64,000 bases of DNA. Source: Psococerastis gibbosa. Taxonomy: Eukaryota > Arthropoda > Insecta > Psocodea > Psocidae. Below, piece by piece: positions 43,729-54,730 of the stretch. Numbering within the stretch: position 1 is the stretch's first letter; each line of letters starts with the position of its first letter. The position numbers were made by a program, and so were the translations under genes. Below the pieces are notes generated by a model, which did no database searches, was not told where the DNA came from, and worked only from the letters and a program-made list of their open reading frames with translations. The stretch is from positions 15,587,464-15,651,463 of the forward strand of contig OZ020490.1 of the NCBI GenBank assembly GCA_963971405.1, given 5' to 3'.

Positions 43729-44262
43729 AGCTCCTGTTTTATATTTTTTTTAAAGTAATTAACTAACTACCTTATTTTACAAGGTTAAAGTTAAATATCC
43801 AAGAATGGATGAATTTAACCATTACTTCTGTAAGATGTACTATATAAACCAACGACCAAAATAATTTAAAAAGGTTCGGTATTAACTTATGAAAAAATAA
43901 GACTATACTATTGTCAACCCCTCTGGAGCTCAAACCGATTCGAAAACTTTCCGGATAAATTCGAACTCCTCTCTATAAGCCTAACTGGAAGGCTGAAGTG
44001 CTGAATACACTACAATTATCAACAAAACGTACGTAAGGGCGTCCTTAACGTCAGCGCGATATGTTGTTATACAGCCGGAATGTCCAATATAATTGCTATT
44101 TTTGTGGTGCCGCCGCTACACACCGGTGCTACAAATTTCTTCGTGTACTGTTACCAGACGCTACAACATTTCGATAATTGGTTGAAATTTTCACTGCTGA
44201 TTTCTGCTATTTCACCCCGTTTGTATTGAATGGAAAGCAATACACGTTTCATTCATTCATTC
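43729..44262. other. No recognisable feature
   Basis: Nothing supportable was seen. Confidence 0.45.
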
Positions 44263-44265
44263 AGC

Positions 44266-44437
44266 ATGCATGACAGGACGTCTTCGAAAACGCTGGAAGG
44301 ATGAGTTGGAAACTGACCTTCGCAAATTGGGAGTCCGTAGATGGTGGAGCGTTGTACGAAACCGACATGACTGGAGGAGTGTTGTCGAACAGGCCAAAAC
44401 TCATCAGGGGCTGCAGAGCCAGAAGAAGAAGCCTAAG
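44266..44437 (+). pseudogene. LINE 3'-terminal ORF fragment
   Basis: It encodes TGRLRKRWKDELETDLRKLG, VRRWWSVVRNRHDWRSVVEQ, AKTHQGLQSQ and a (GAA)n tail. This is the GR.RKRW.DEL..DL...G...W...A..R..W..VV..AKTH.GL ending of RTE/BovB-like LINEs. Inverted relatives lie at 11978-12135 and 44878-45027. Confidence 0.8.
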
Positions 44438-44875
44438 ATGGTTATGCAACCTTCTAAATCAAAATCACCTTCTTTAGAAACATTCTAAGTATTGACGCTG
44501 GCTAGGCCTAGATGTTTTATGCAAGGTCGAGATGTGATAGACAACTGCCTTGAAAATGATACGCCGAACAATAATAGAAGAGTTTGGCGGAAGAAGGCGG
44601 TAAGTCAGTTTTTAAAACCCCCAGATTTCATCATGGAACATGTTATTTCACATAATTGTAGATGTTGGTGGGATAATAAAGTATTAAGAGAAAGAGTTGG
44701 GGATTTCTATGCTATAACGCCATCTTTCATGATAATTCATTTTAAACATGTAACTTAACACTTTCTTCCACCTTAAATTATTCTCGTCCCATCTAAAGCG
44801 ACATCCATACAGTGAAATACTAAGTTTTCGGCCTAGTCATCCGGGCTTCCAATGTTGCATTTTTATTTAATAACT
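44438..44875. other. No recognisable feature
   Basis: The frame 44492-44758 (88 codons) has no recognised motif. It could be chance or relic. Confidence 0.4.
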
Positions 44876-44877
44876 TC

Positions 44878-45027
44878 TTCGTCTTCATCTGGCTCTACAG
44901 CCCTTGATGAGCTTTGGCCTTCTCAACAACACTCCTCCAGTCATCTCGGTCTTGTACAAGCTCTACCATCTATGGGCTCCCAAAGAAGGTCAATTTTCAA
45001 CTCATCCTTCCAGCGTTTTCGAGCTTA
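44878..45027 (-). pseudogene. LINE 3'-terminal ORF fragment
   Basis: The minus-strand copy of the 44.3-kb terminus: AGCTCGAAAACGCTGGAAGG, GAGTTGAAAATTGACC, GTTGTTGAGAAGGCCAAAGC and the GAAGACGAAGAA tail. It lies about 450 bp from the plus-strand copy, forming an inverted pair. Confidence 0.75.
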
Positions 45028-45688
45028 ATACCATCCTAGGCCTAATACCTCTAATGTCTCTACATCTTTCCCTGGGAAATTATATTTTGTGCGAAAAGCA
45101 GTTAGGGCAGTGTGTGTTTTAACCGAGCTGAATGTTATCATTTATCGCAGTGCAACCATCCTCACGCAATGACTCGCGGAAATAGAAGAACCTACCGGTG
45201 AATGTTCCATAAGAACCCTGTATATACACGCCCACACCGTTGGCCACTCTTTGATGTCAAACGCCGCGCACAGCTTTTTAACCAAATAACACTCAAACTG
45301 CCCCGTAGTTCTTTTTCTTCGTGATCAATAGACACATTTCAAGTCACTGAAGAAAGTATAAGTAACTTTCTCGGAGTTGATATAATAAGACGTGAGCCCT
45401 GAGAACAGTATCGTATGCTGCGGGTTTATTCGATCTTTCACTATTATATTGATCGGCTATTGTTATCCCACACTTTTTAAAGCAATTCTCCGGTTTAATC
45501 CGTCATCTTTACCTCCGAACAATGGCCGGTCGGTCCATTAACAGCGGTTGAAGTCGGACCGATGATGAGGGCTTGTTATGGCTCGGCTATTACTCTCAGT
45601 ATGGTTGCATTTCTTTGCCAATTGGCCAATGATGCATGGTAATGAATGAGATGATTAGTTTTTTATTTTAAAATACATAGGCCTATAT
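45028..45688. other. No recognisable feature
   Basis: Nothing supportable was seen. Confidence 0.45.
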
Positions 45689-45690
45689 GA

Positions 45691-46138
45691 GGGGAATGTA
45701 AATAGAACTGAGAATGAAAGAAAATTGTCTTTATTTTGCATATGGACAAATTTTGGGGCTTTGGGCCCACTCTTACAATTAACCCAAGAATTAAGAGCAA
45801 CTAGGTAGGGAATGTAAATTGATTTAAGAAAGAAAGAAAATTGTCTTTATTTTGCATATGTGCGAATTTTGGGGCTTTCGGCCCAATCTTACAAATAACC
45901 CAAGAATTAAGAGCAACTAGGGAATGTAAATAGAATTAAGAAAGAAAGGAAATTGTCTGTATTTTGCATATGTGCGAATTTTGGGGCTTTCGGCCCACTC
46001 TTACAATTAACCCAAGAATTAAGAGCAACTAGGGAATGTAAATAGAATTAAGAAAGAAAGATGTTTTTATTTTGCATATGTGCGAATTTTGGGGCTTTCG
46101 GCCCAATCTTACAATTAACCCAAGAGTTAAGAGCAAAT
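45691..46138 (+). repeat. Tandem array of family F, about four ~112-bp units
   Basis: Each unit runs AAGAAAGAAAATTGTCTTTA, TTTTGCATATGTGCGAATTT, GGGGCTTTCGGCCCA, CAATTAACCCAAGAATTAAG, AGCAACTAGGGAATGTAAAT. ATTGTCT recurs at 45724, 45840 and 45952, and the equivalent at about 46061. The first unit is the most diverged. Confidence 0.9.
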
Positions 46139-46453
46139 CGGACACCCCCACTACACGTTTTTTCTACAATGTCGGAGTGTCCTATTCTCTCTTATAACTG
46201 ATAGGTAGGTTTTTAGAGACAACTGGCTGGTGTAAAAAGCCTAATTTCAAAAAAAATGTCGATAGCTGAGCTATCATTTAGTCATTAGTATAGACAAAAA
46301 GAAGTACAGTATTCCACTACATTTTGATGTAGTAACCACTAATACTGATAGGAAACATAGCATGTAATTTGATTTGTATAAAAAAGGGCCATTGGGGAGG
46401 TTTGGTTTAAGGATTCATAAAATGTAACAAATCGGCCTTTGTGACGGCTACAT
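46139..46453. other. No recognisable feature
   Basis: Nothing supportable was seen. Confidence 0.45.
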
Positions 46454-46461
46454 ACTACAAT

Positions 46462-46641
46462 CATGGCTGTGCCCAGGGCGGTGAGCCCATGGGGTCCGGA
46501 CCCCCCCCCCCCCCAAAAAAAAAAATTTTTTTTTTTTGTGTATACCTGTATGGTTTGAAGAATTTATCCATTAATTCATTAATAAATTACGTTTAAAAAA
46601 ATTGCCCCCCCCCCCGAAATCAATACCTGGGCAGGGCCTTG
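46462..46641. mobile_element. hAT-like MITE, poly-C bracketed, perfect 8-bp TSD
   Basis: ACTACAAT flanks both ends (46454-46461, 46642-46649). The ends CATGGCTGTGCCCAGG and CCTGGGCAGGGCCTTG are inverted with a few mismatches. GGGGTCCGGACC leads into a C run, then an AT-rich core with GTATACCTGTATGGTTTGAA shared with 29910-30103, then the second C run at 46606-46615. Confidence 0.85.
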
Positions 46642-46869
46642 ACTACAATACAAAATATCGTGTGTCTATATATAGAGAAACGCTTCCTCTTTCTATTTAC
46701 ACGTCTCATTGATATGCTGTACAACCGATGTTCCAAGTGAAATTAATTTTGTGGAAAAAGCGGATAGTGGGACTGTTTTGTAACGGGATATGTACTGGTA
46801 GACTATAGCTGTGCTATGCATGAGATTCGTAATTTCAAAACGGTAATTATTGCTCAGCATGAAGTTTTT

Positions 46870-47155
46870 ATATAGGGGGCGGGGGGGGGGGGCTAAATAT
46901 ACTTTTTTTCTCTCCCGTTTTTTTTTCGTAATAATTTTAAGCAGTAGTAATGTAATACAATCTTTTTAGGGTTAGCATGAAAACAAAACTTTATCAGGGG
47001 GGCCATGCCCCCCCCCCTACATTTGATAAAAAATAATAAATAATGTAAAAATTTTAGCTAAAACTACTAAAATCACTACGGATGTACCTATCATTTTTTT
47101 TAAAATTGTTCTTGCCCCCCCCCCCCCCAAATTAAATCCTGGGTACGGGCCTGCT
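46870..47155. repeat. Poly-G/C rich hAT-like remnants
   Basis: G and C runs at 46880-46891, 47009-47018 and 47115-47128, with the end AATCCTGGGTACGGGCCTG resembling the right terminus of the poly-C bracketed hAT-like group. A matching left end and exact duplication could not be fixed. Confidence 0.45.
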
Positions 47156-48300
47156 TTATAGTCTTATTTTTCGCCTATTGGTATTTAAATAAAGTGGTTT
47201 TTCATTTCATAGATTTAAAAAAAATCCTGGTAATACAGTGGAAGAAAAAAAGAAAAATCTTTTGTATAGCTCTAACATTTTCCTACCACTTTACGGTACG
47301 TATGTAAATTTTTCTAGACACGAAGTTTCTGCCCCAGGGGTTTGCTAAGTTCTTTTTTTTCCTTCTCCAGAATTTGAATGACAGAAAGCTCCACATTTAC
47401 TTGGTTTTGGGGGGAGGGGGCATTAAGAGCCTATCGTAGCCTACTTTTTTTTAAACATTACATTCACTATAGGCTACATATAAGTGTAGATGGGTACAAA
47501 ATGTCCCGGAAAGGGTTAGAGAGTCCGGAACAGTCCAGATTTTTCTTGATTCACCATATTCGGATATAATAACCTCGCATTCATATTACTGGCCGAAGAA
47601 GAAGAAGAAAGAAATTATCTATCAAAATGTTGATAAAAACATTTCTTCTACCTTTATTGCTCTATGATCTACTAATGTTTTATGAGAAATTTGAGTTTAT
47701 ACAAAAAACTTCTTTCACACTAAAGCCATCAATAAGATGTAATGATGTAGAAGAGCTGCTTCTCTACATTTTGGGTGTGTCCGATTTGCTCCTAAGTAAA
47801 TTCTCAATCAATTTTGCTGATTAGTATCTAAAGAGTGCCTTGCACTGAAAATACTGTTTATCCCAGCTCAAACTCGGTCCCTCTGTTCAGTCACCATTAC
47901 GCACTTCCGTCTTCACCACGAGGAGGTAAGGATTAAAGATTTTCGCGTCGAAGCTTATAGCTGCTTTGAAGACAAATCACCCACATAGGAAAATCACATT
48001 TAGTCTCCACTATAGAAGAGAATTTTATTGTGTTGCGAAATGCGCATGGTGCAATTGAACGGTTCACATTCACATTTTACTTTCTTTCTAGAAATACCAG
48101 TTTATTACGCAGAAATGTCATATGTGATATTGCGGGGCATTTAGATAATTTTAACTAATGGGTAATAATTTTAACGTACTGTACAGCTAGGTAGGCTATT
48201 AAAATATTGCAAGTGAAGGGTTGCTCCGTCATAGCACTCAAAGTGAGAGGAAAATTGTTGCATTACTTTCGCAGTTTCGCGATTAAAAATACATAATAAA
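47156..48300. other. No recognisable feature
   Basis: (GAA)n run at 47597-47609. The open frames at 47378 and 47627 are not recognised. Confidence 0.4.
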
Positions 48301-48311
48301 CTATTTTATGA

Positions 48312-48478
48312 GCTCATACAAGGCTGTAACCAGAGGAGGGGTTCAGAGGGGCCGGACCCCCTCCCCTCTAAAATACATGCAGTGTACTCTAGAATCTCGA
48401 TAGGATGGAGTTTTAAATATATTGAGGTTACCTCATCTCTGGTGACGTTAGATGGACCCCCCCCCCCCCCAAAAAAAA
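48312..48478. repeat. hAT-like poly-C repeat
   Basis: CAAGGCTGTAACCAGAGGAG, GGGGCCGGACCCCCTCCCC, GGATGGAGTTTTAAATATAT, TGAGGTTACCTCATCTCTGG, GACGTTAGATGGACCCC and a C run. The core is shared with 20625-20865 and with family A near 16800-16880. No target duplication was found. Confidence 0.55.
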
Positions 48479-48935
48479 AACAAAATGATCTGAATGAATG
48501 AATGAATTTGACAATGAATGAAAGTATATTAAAACTCTCATAAAATGACTTCATGAAGCCATCAATGAGTAACACTATAGGATACAATATGAAATATGAT
48601 ACTAGCTTACCTAGAGCTACCTAGGATATTAATTTGCGAAAATGTTCTTTAAAGTTTAATCTGTTATCAATCGTGGTGCCAAGATATCGAAACGAATCCA
48701 CCACTTCTAATCTTTCACCATTCATTCGGACATTGAGATCATAATCACAGCCTCGGATCTAGCTATTCTAGTTATAGATTAGACTGTGATGCCTGGCGTT
48801 AACCCACTCTCACCTGCCTGGCCTGGCCTGGCCTCTAACCTTTCCCCCCCCCCCCCCCCAGAAGTTTTCACTTAAAAGAAAAAACACAACACTTCATTTC
48901 CAAATACCTGTGTGCGGAAGATAAATGAAATATAT
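48479..48935. other. No recognised feature; C tract and small repeats
   Basis: GAATGAATGAATGAAT at 48492-48507, CTGGCCTGGCCTGGCC at 48818-48832, and a C tract of about 17 at 48843-48859. Confidence 0.5.
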
Positions 48936-49142
48936 GAAATAAATATTGACTTTTTTTGTTCTATTACTAAGCCAACCTAGCGCAGTTAGGGCCATAAAGC
49001 CCTCTCTTACACTCAACTAGGAAGACCCGGGACCGCCTTCTTTACATGCCTTCCGAAGAAAAGCCAGAAAATGTAGCAAATGAGACTCGAACCAATAACC
49101 TTTCGGGTGAAAGTCGGAGTATGTACCACTACTCTACATGTC
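48936..49142 (-). repeat. SINE T (tRNA-derived), nearly full length
   Basis: The best SINE T copy. On the minus strand: CATGTAGAGTAGTGGTACAT (box A region), AAGGTTATTGGTTCGAGTCT (box B), the TACATTTTCTGGC to AAAGAAGGCGGTCCCGGGTC body, TTGAGTGTAAGAGAGGGC, CTGCGCTAGGTTGGCTTAGT and an AACAAAAAAAGTCAATATTT tail. GAAGATA near both borders could be the target duplication. Confidence 0.8.
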
Positions 49143-49735
49143 CTGAAGATAGCACTGAACTAACAAGTATCATACAATACAATATTGACAATGGCACGTC
49201 ATTCGTGTGAACACCTTTAATTTTATTTAAGTCATAATCATGCAACAAAATCTATTTGCCAGACACCCGAAATTCTCTCGTAATCATCAAAATATATTTA
49301 AATAATTGGAAGACATAATTTTTGTATAGTCTACCACCATGTCTCCCGAGAAAATGAGCCGCATTCTTATTCTGTGAACGTTCTGAAGACAACACGAAGA
49401 TAACATTGCACTCATGATTCTGCAGTTGACGCTAGTACTCGTATGTATGACAAGCGTGCATCTGATAAAGCTGTCTGCTGTATTTTGCTCTGTGCTTTGC
49501 ACAGATTACGATTTGACTCTTGGATAACAATGGAATTTCTCCGTGGACTGCCACACGATATCTTAGTATCTCCTTATCATACTTGAAACTTTACTGCTCC
49601 AAGAAGGAGGGGTGAGCGGGCAGGGGAAATTCATTCAAGTGAATTACGTGACTTCAGCTTCTTACATTTCATTGCGTATTTTATTTGTTTTTTACGTTGT
49701 TTTTTTTTTGTTGTTTTTTTTTGTTTTCGTTTAAT
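49143..49735. other. No recognisable feature
   Basis: T-rich run at 49698-49725; nothing else. Confidence 0.45.
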
Positions 49736-49789
49736 TAGGCCGTAACATTTGCCAGGGCAATGGTAAGTGGAAGAATTATTTTGTTACGA

Positions 49790-49920
49790 GGCAGCTGGAG
49801 AGGAAAATGCTTAATATTGACTTAGGTTGAAGTGGCAACCCCCTCGTGACATTTTATTTGAAAATAGGGAGTCAAGAAAAATCTGGACTCGAACCCACGA
49901 CCTATGCCCCGAAGAGGGAC
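49790..49920 (-). repeat. Possible SINE T2 copy, degraded
   Basis: On the minus strand a box B-like GGGTTCGAGTCC and GCATAGGTCGTG resemble the T2 head. The body is poorly matched. Confidence 0.35.
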
Positions 49921-50149
49921 ATCTTGTGTTTGAGTCCCAAATTGTCTGAGAAGGCTGCCTCTTCAACCGGAGGGAATTTTATGTAAAAAACTGATTGCGC
50001 TTTATGCAATTAGGTACCCTCACAGACCGTTTCAGTTAGGTAGCTGTGTAGCTGTGCTAACTTACCTAACAAATACGAATCTGGTCGGTGAGCATGTAAG
50101 TAGGCTAGAGGATTTAGCAGGCTCTGTACTTGATCGGACTTGTGGTCCA

Positions 50150-50262
50150 GCTGTTTAGACGATGCCCCGGTTAGCCATAGATTGTGGGTTCGAATCCCGC
50201 CAAATCATAAAATTTCTGAATCCTCTAAATTCGGTTGTAACGAATAGGTTGCGTCTTAAATC
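50150..50262 (+). repeat. SINE T2 (tRNA-derived)
   Basis: TGGTCCAGCTGTTTAGACGA (box A), GCCCCGGTTAGCC, GTGGGTTCGAATCCCGCC (box B), then AATCCTCTAAATTCGGTTGT. The order matches the minus-strand copy at 21605-21775. Confidence 0.7.
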
Positions 50263-50389
50263 GTCGGAAATAATGATCTTAATTAAGTCACATCCTTATG
50301 TTCCTCTGCATTTCGCTATTGTGTATCGTTACTAATACAGATTGGCCACAATTTTAGAACTCGAGAGGCCTCTCAATGTTAGATACTCA

Positions 50390-50473
50390 GGTGGGCTGAA
50401 GTGGGCTGAGGAACTAGCCAAAAAAGGCTCAACAGATAGCCCTATAGGGTCCAAACCTATTCTCCCTTTATAG
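50390..50473 (+). pseudogene. LINE RNase H domain fragment
   Basis: The frame reads GGLKWAEELAKKGSTDSPIG then SKPILPL-stop. WAEELAKKGS corresponds to the GNE.AD.LAKKGS block at the end of LINE-encoded RNase H domains. Flanking coding is not preserved. Confidence 0.5.
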
Positions 50474-50589
50474 GATTGGCAGATTTTGATGAAGAGAACT
50501 CTTGTCGACAGCTTATTATGTAGAGAGCTTGAAATGATATGGTGGTTATCGCCCCTAAGAAAATAAGGGAGTTACACAGGCTGAATGTC

Positions 50590-50790
50590 AGTAGGGAGAC
50601 GGCTCCTCACGTTTCAAATGCTCTGATTCTGTTCACCAAAGCTTGTGTCAAAGTCCATCCCTCCATACCATATGAAACGATTATTGGGAACACATAACAT
50701 TTCAACATTCGTACACTAAACGCAGATTCAGAGAGTTATTCTGCATTTTGATGAAGACTTTTCGAGCATGTTAAATGCGGCTGCGAATGG
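50590..50790 (-). pseudogene. LINE reverse transcriptase thumb fragment
   Basis: Minus-strand frames give ARKVFIKMQNNSLNLRLV, then after a shift RMLKCYVFPIIVSYGMEGWT and LTQALVNRIRAFET-stop. This matches the RLLKCYV.PVLLYG.E.WTL....RL.AFE block just before the sequence at 58530-58917, so the same LINE family is likely. Confidence 0.7.
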
Positions 50791-50862
50791 CTGCAAGGAG
50801 AGTATACTTGCAAATAAGATAGAAATATCCAGCTCTTTTAGTTACTGTCTATACATGTACAT

Positions 50863-53450
50863 CAGCTAAAACAGCTAGTCTTGCTGAACAACTCAAAATC
50901 TATAGGAAACTTAAAGAAAAATTCGCCATTGCTTCACTTAACCTCAAATTTAACCAAGATTGCAAAAAACTTAGAATCACTCCTAAATACATCCAAATTA
51001 AAACAGCAACCTTTTCCACACAATCCAATAAAGCACTTAGAATCGCCCAGAAAGTCTGGCTAGCAGAAGAAATCAAAAAATGGTTCAAAATCAGAGACAG
51101 CATAAGCCTTTACCTTAAAGTTTTACATTCAGAATTATCTATCAAACTTCACTTTTTAGAATGGACCACCTTCCAAGATCAAATATACACAAAAATTACA
51201 ATTACAAATTACAAAAATCAATTACAAAAAACGCACAACACTAAATAAAAAAATAAAAGAACTGAGTCAAAACCAAAATAACAAATCCAACGGAATACAT
51301 GACACATCACATCGCAACCCGAAACATCAGATGCGCGGGACAAACGTGAGTTCCCAGTCTAACCCCCTTCATCGATCGATGCAGACTGGGGTAGGTCATG
51401 GCCTCACGCCTTCAGCGCAGACACTCACTAAACTACCCATCACAACACATAAATTCTATCCTCGTACCGTCAACTTATCTAACACGATTTTCAACACAAA
51501 AGAAATGGAACTTCTCAACAAGGGCCTCAAGTATTGCCCCGATATAGGTCTAAACAAAAACAGGTTAACCAACTTAATGTCAGACACTGAATTTAGCCTA
51601 AAAACCACAATAATGAAAAACACATAGCAGCAGATATTCTGATAAACGTCAAACTTACACACAAAAACGATAACACTAAATCTATAAAAAAGAAACTAGC
51701 CCAAGATAACCTTACACTCACCAAGGTGGATAAAGGAAATTCTATTGTCATTTTACCTACCCATGATTATGTTTCTAAAGTCTTAGACCTCATTTCTGAT
51801 GAATCCACATTCGTAAAACTTAAAGTAGACCCCACAAAAAAATTCCAAAAAGCAACCAAAAAAGCCATTGAACAAAGCTCTAATACGATACCTCAAGATA
51901 TAGCCTATAAATTTACCAACATGAACCCCGTAGCTCCTTCATTTTTTGGTCTGGTTAAACTTCATAAACCCAATCAACCTATTCGCCCAGTAGTTTCGTA
52001 TAACAGTGCCCCAGCCAGCAAAGTAGCTAGTTTTCTCAACAAACACATTCGCGAGCTATCAAACTTCACACCCCGCCACAGCGTCAAAAACTCATTCGAG
52101 TTGGTTTCCCGCCTTAAGCACCTTTCCTTATCCAGCAATGCCAAACTCGTCTCTTTCGATGTCAAAAATCTGTTTACTAATAATCCCGTACCCGAAGTAC
52201 GTAAATTAGTTGCCCAGTCACTCTATCACAATAATACCTCGAACCGCCTTATTTCTGAGACCCTCCTTCTGTTAGACACATGCACTCATCAAAACTATTT
52301 CCGTTTCGAAACCGACTACTACCAACAGAAAATAGGCCTACCTATGGGTTCTTCCCTTTCTCCCCTTCTTGCTGAAAATTTTTATGAATAACTTTGAACA
52401 CAAACTTCTACTCAATAAAAATCCCCTAGCTAAATGTATATCTTTCTGGACAAGGTATGTGGATGATATCTTCTGCATTTGGACAGGAAGTAACAGACAA
52501 CTAGACAATTTCTTAAGTTTTATCAACACAATTCACCCAAAAATCCAATTTACCATGGAAGTAGAAGAAAACAACTCCCTGAACTTCTTAGACCTCACCA
52601 TCACCAAAAATAATAGTACCCTAGACTTCAAGATATTTCGTAAAGAAACCCATAGCGATAATATAATCCCTGTTGATTCTTCTCACCCATTCCAGCACAA
52701 ACACGCAGCATTCCATAGTATGATTTTTCGACTCCTTAACATCCCTATGAGTGAAACTAACTATAATAATGAATTAAATACAATAAAACAAATCGCCCAA
52801 AATAACAATTTCAGTCTCAATCTAATAGACAGAATCCTACGACATCACAAGATCAAACACAACCTCAAACTAATTTACCCCCCAGAGAGCTTAAACCCGG
52901 AAACCAATAAATTATATTTCAGGATACAATACATAGAAAAAATCACAGAAAAAATAAGTAACCTCATTTCGTCTACAACAGACAAAACACCAGCCCCGTA
53001 CAACCGCAACAATTTAGCCAATAAACTCATGAACTGCAAAACCAAACCAGAAAAGGAAAAAGGCAATGGAGTTTATCGTCTAAATTGTAACGATTGTAAC
53101 GCAATTTACATAGGTAAGCAGGCAGAAGCTTTAAAACTAGGGTCAGAGAACATATAACAGGTATAGGAGACACCAACACCAACAGCACATTCGCGAAACA
53201 CCTTAACTCGGAAAATCACACATTCGGTCCTCACAACTGGACAGCCCTACACAAAATAAAGAAAAGTTACACTTTAAATTTTTTTGAAAATGTTGAAATC
53301 AAAAGAGCTTTACACAATTGGGAAAAATTAACAAACGACATAACATTCACACAATCATCCCCTCTAATAGATCTAGCTAGTAGGTTAGGAATAGGTAACC
53401 AGCCCCGCCCCCTCCCACATCCTCCTCCCCCCGCTCCCAGTCCTATATAA
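50863..53450 (+). pseudogene. Penelope RT + GIY-YIG polyprotein, broken
   Basis: The ORF is spread over several frames. 50866-51248 encodes the PLE N-terminal region (SLAEQLKIYRKLKEKF, AQKVWLAEEIKKWFKI, LHFLEW) and stops. 51331-51627 gives FYPRTVNLSNTIFNTKEMEL and LNKGLKYCPDIGLN, then shifts. 51617-52390 carries DKGNSIVILPT, FFGLVKLHKP, LVSFDVKNLFTN and GLPMGSSLSPLLAE, then shifts. 52369-53157 has the YVDD catalytic site at 52456-52467, LNFLDLTI and the GIY-YIG start CNDCNAIYIGK. After a last shift, the nuclease remainder REHITGIGDT to SPLIDLASRLGIG ends at TAA 53448-53450. At least one stop and three or four frameshifts mean it cannot be functional. Family assignment is firm from the combination of motifs. 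Confidence 0.9.
53444..53450 (+). promoter_or_regulatory. TATA-like motif at the start of the Penelope 3' region
   Basis: TATATAA overlaps the PLE stop codon. The partial copy at 56844 begins at the position equivalent to 53478, 34 bp downstream, about where a TATA-directed transcript would start. Promoter activity is inferred from spacing only. Confidence 0.35.
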
Positions 53451-53724
53451 ACCAAGGGTTTCCTCTCCCTAGTCACTTTTGCATCTTCTCCTCGGAGTTG
53501 AGCAAGTCTCAAATCGCAGATAAGGTGTAACTGTGCTAGTGGGTCTCCCTCTGTAGATGGCAGTTCTTGCCGAAAGCGCTCAGGGTTTTATACTAACACA
53601 AGTGGGTTTCTCTGACAAAGTTAATTTCTTAACGATTATTTGGGTTTTACTAATTCGGGTTGTTATAACAAGTTTTTCTAAAACTCTAAGTTTTTGTTAT
53701 TTTTTGTTTACTATACATGTACAT

Positions 53725-54200
53725 ATAGTACCTACATCTCTAGCACAGTATGTGTAAAATAACATACGGCATACACTACACATCAGTATCCTATACACGG
53801 TAACGTCGGACGTTCCTATATTCTATAGCAATTCCAGTAGCACTTGTTCCATTTAATGGAGTAAAATTGACAATAACGTGCGTATCGTGGCAGCAATACC
53901 GCACGTCCCACGTCTTTTCATGCGGCAAATTACACAGTACGTGCGTACGCGGACCATCAGCTATACCTCATTCTACTCATGTTGTCTCTGTGTTAAACGA
54001 AACAAAATTACTGTACTCTGTCACGCCACTTTATTTCATATTTACTTATTGATTTTTCACGTTTTCCCCTTTTTTCTGTTTAGACCATCTATAGGGTTTT
54101 GATAACAGTATCAGAGCCAGAGAGGGGATGGGGTATATGAAAAATGCTTAAGGGAGGGATTACCAAATATTTTGTAAACAAAGCAGCCTGTGTATTTTTG
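53725..54200. other. No recognisable feature
   Basis: Short frames near 53867 lack any signature. Confidence 0.45.
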
Positions 54201-54205
54201 GCGAT

Positions 54206-54494
54206 TTAATTAATTCCTCGTTTCACATCCGCAAAGATAATGAGAAGTCTGATATTAAAAATTCGTTATAAAAAATACAAGCTTCCTAAAAAAGTAGACT
54301 CTGTATACTCCCATCTGATGTGAGACTACCTATTCTAGAAACCTTATTGAATGCACTTTATCGTGTTTTTATAGAGTAATAATATTGTACTTCAGGGCAA
54401 AAATTGAAATGTCTCACGAAAGCTTGTATTTTTTATTAATTTTTCATAATACCATGCACATATCTTTGTGGCTGTGAAACGAGGAATTAATTAA
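54206..54494. mobile_element. Foldback element, ~80-bp arms
   Basis: The left arm (TTAATTAATTCCTCGTTTCA, CATCCGCAAAGAT, AAAAAATACAAGCT) pairs with the right arm (AGCTTGTATTTTTTATTAAT, ATCTTTGTGGCTGTGAAACG, AGGAATTAATTAA). The loop is about 130 bp. No target duplication could be assigned because the ends are TTAA-rich. Confidence 0.7.
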
Positions 54495-54722
54495 TTTTGT
54501 TAAATAATACCTAGGCTAAATATTGTAGCCTAATTTAATTTTCAATATTACGAAAAAATTATTTGAAATTAATAGAATCCCAGCGATAGGCATATAGACT
54601 AGGTACTTAGTGCTGGGGTTGACATTTTAAAGGTAAAACATGTAAATTGGAATACATTATCAACTTACTTACAAAAATTTTTATATTCTCTGCCTTAAAA
54701 ACCATAGACATTAATTTCAATG
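54495..54722. other. No recognisable feature
   Basis: Nothing supportable was seen. Confidence 0.4.
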
Positions 54723-54730
54723 CTATTCAC

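Larger units (their letters stand above)
50863..53710 (+). mobile_element. Penelope-like element, 5'-truncated, 14-bp TSD
   Basis: CTATACATGTACAT lies at 50849-50862 and 53711-53724, giving exact limits. The 2.85-kb insert holds the PLE ORF from its N-terminal region to the GIY-YIG end and a 260-bp 3' region ending TTTTTTGTTTA. The 5' part, including any upstream pLTR copy, is missing. A second piece of the same 3' region is at 56844-57066. PLEs are a retroelement class distinct from LINEs and LTR elements. Confidence 0.9.

Noticed and set aside
45691..46138. CRISPR-like array
   Set aside because: Units are ~112 bp, contiguous, with no unique spacers; it is a tandem repeat in a eukaryotic setting.
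53440..53710. Hammerhead ribozyme in the Penelope 3' region
   Set aside because: PLEs often carry one, so I looked for CTGATGA plus GAAA and a GTC site. CTGTAGA and GCCGAAAGC are present, but the conserved core is not, so no call was made.
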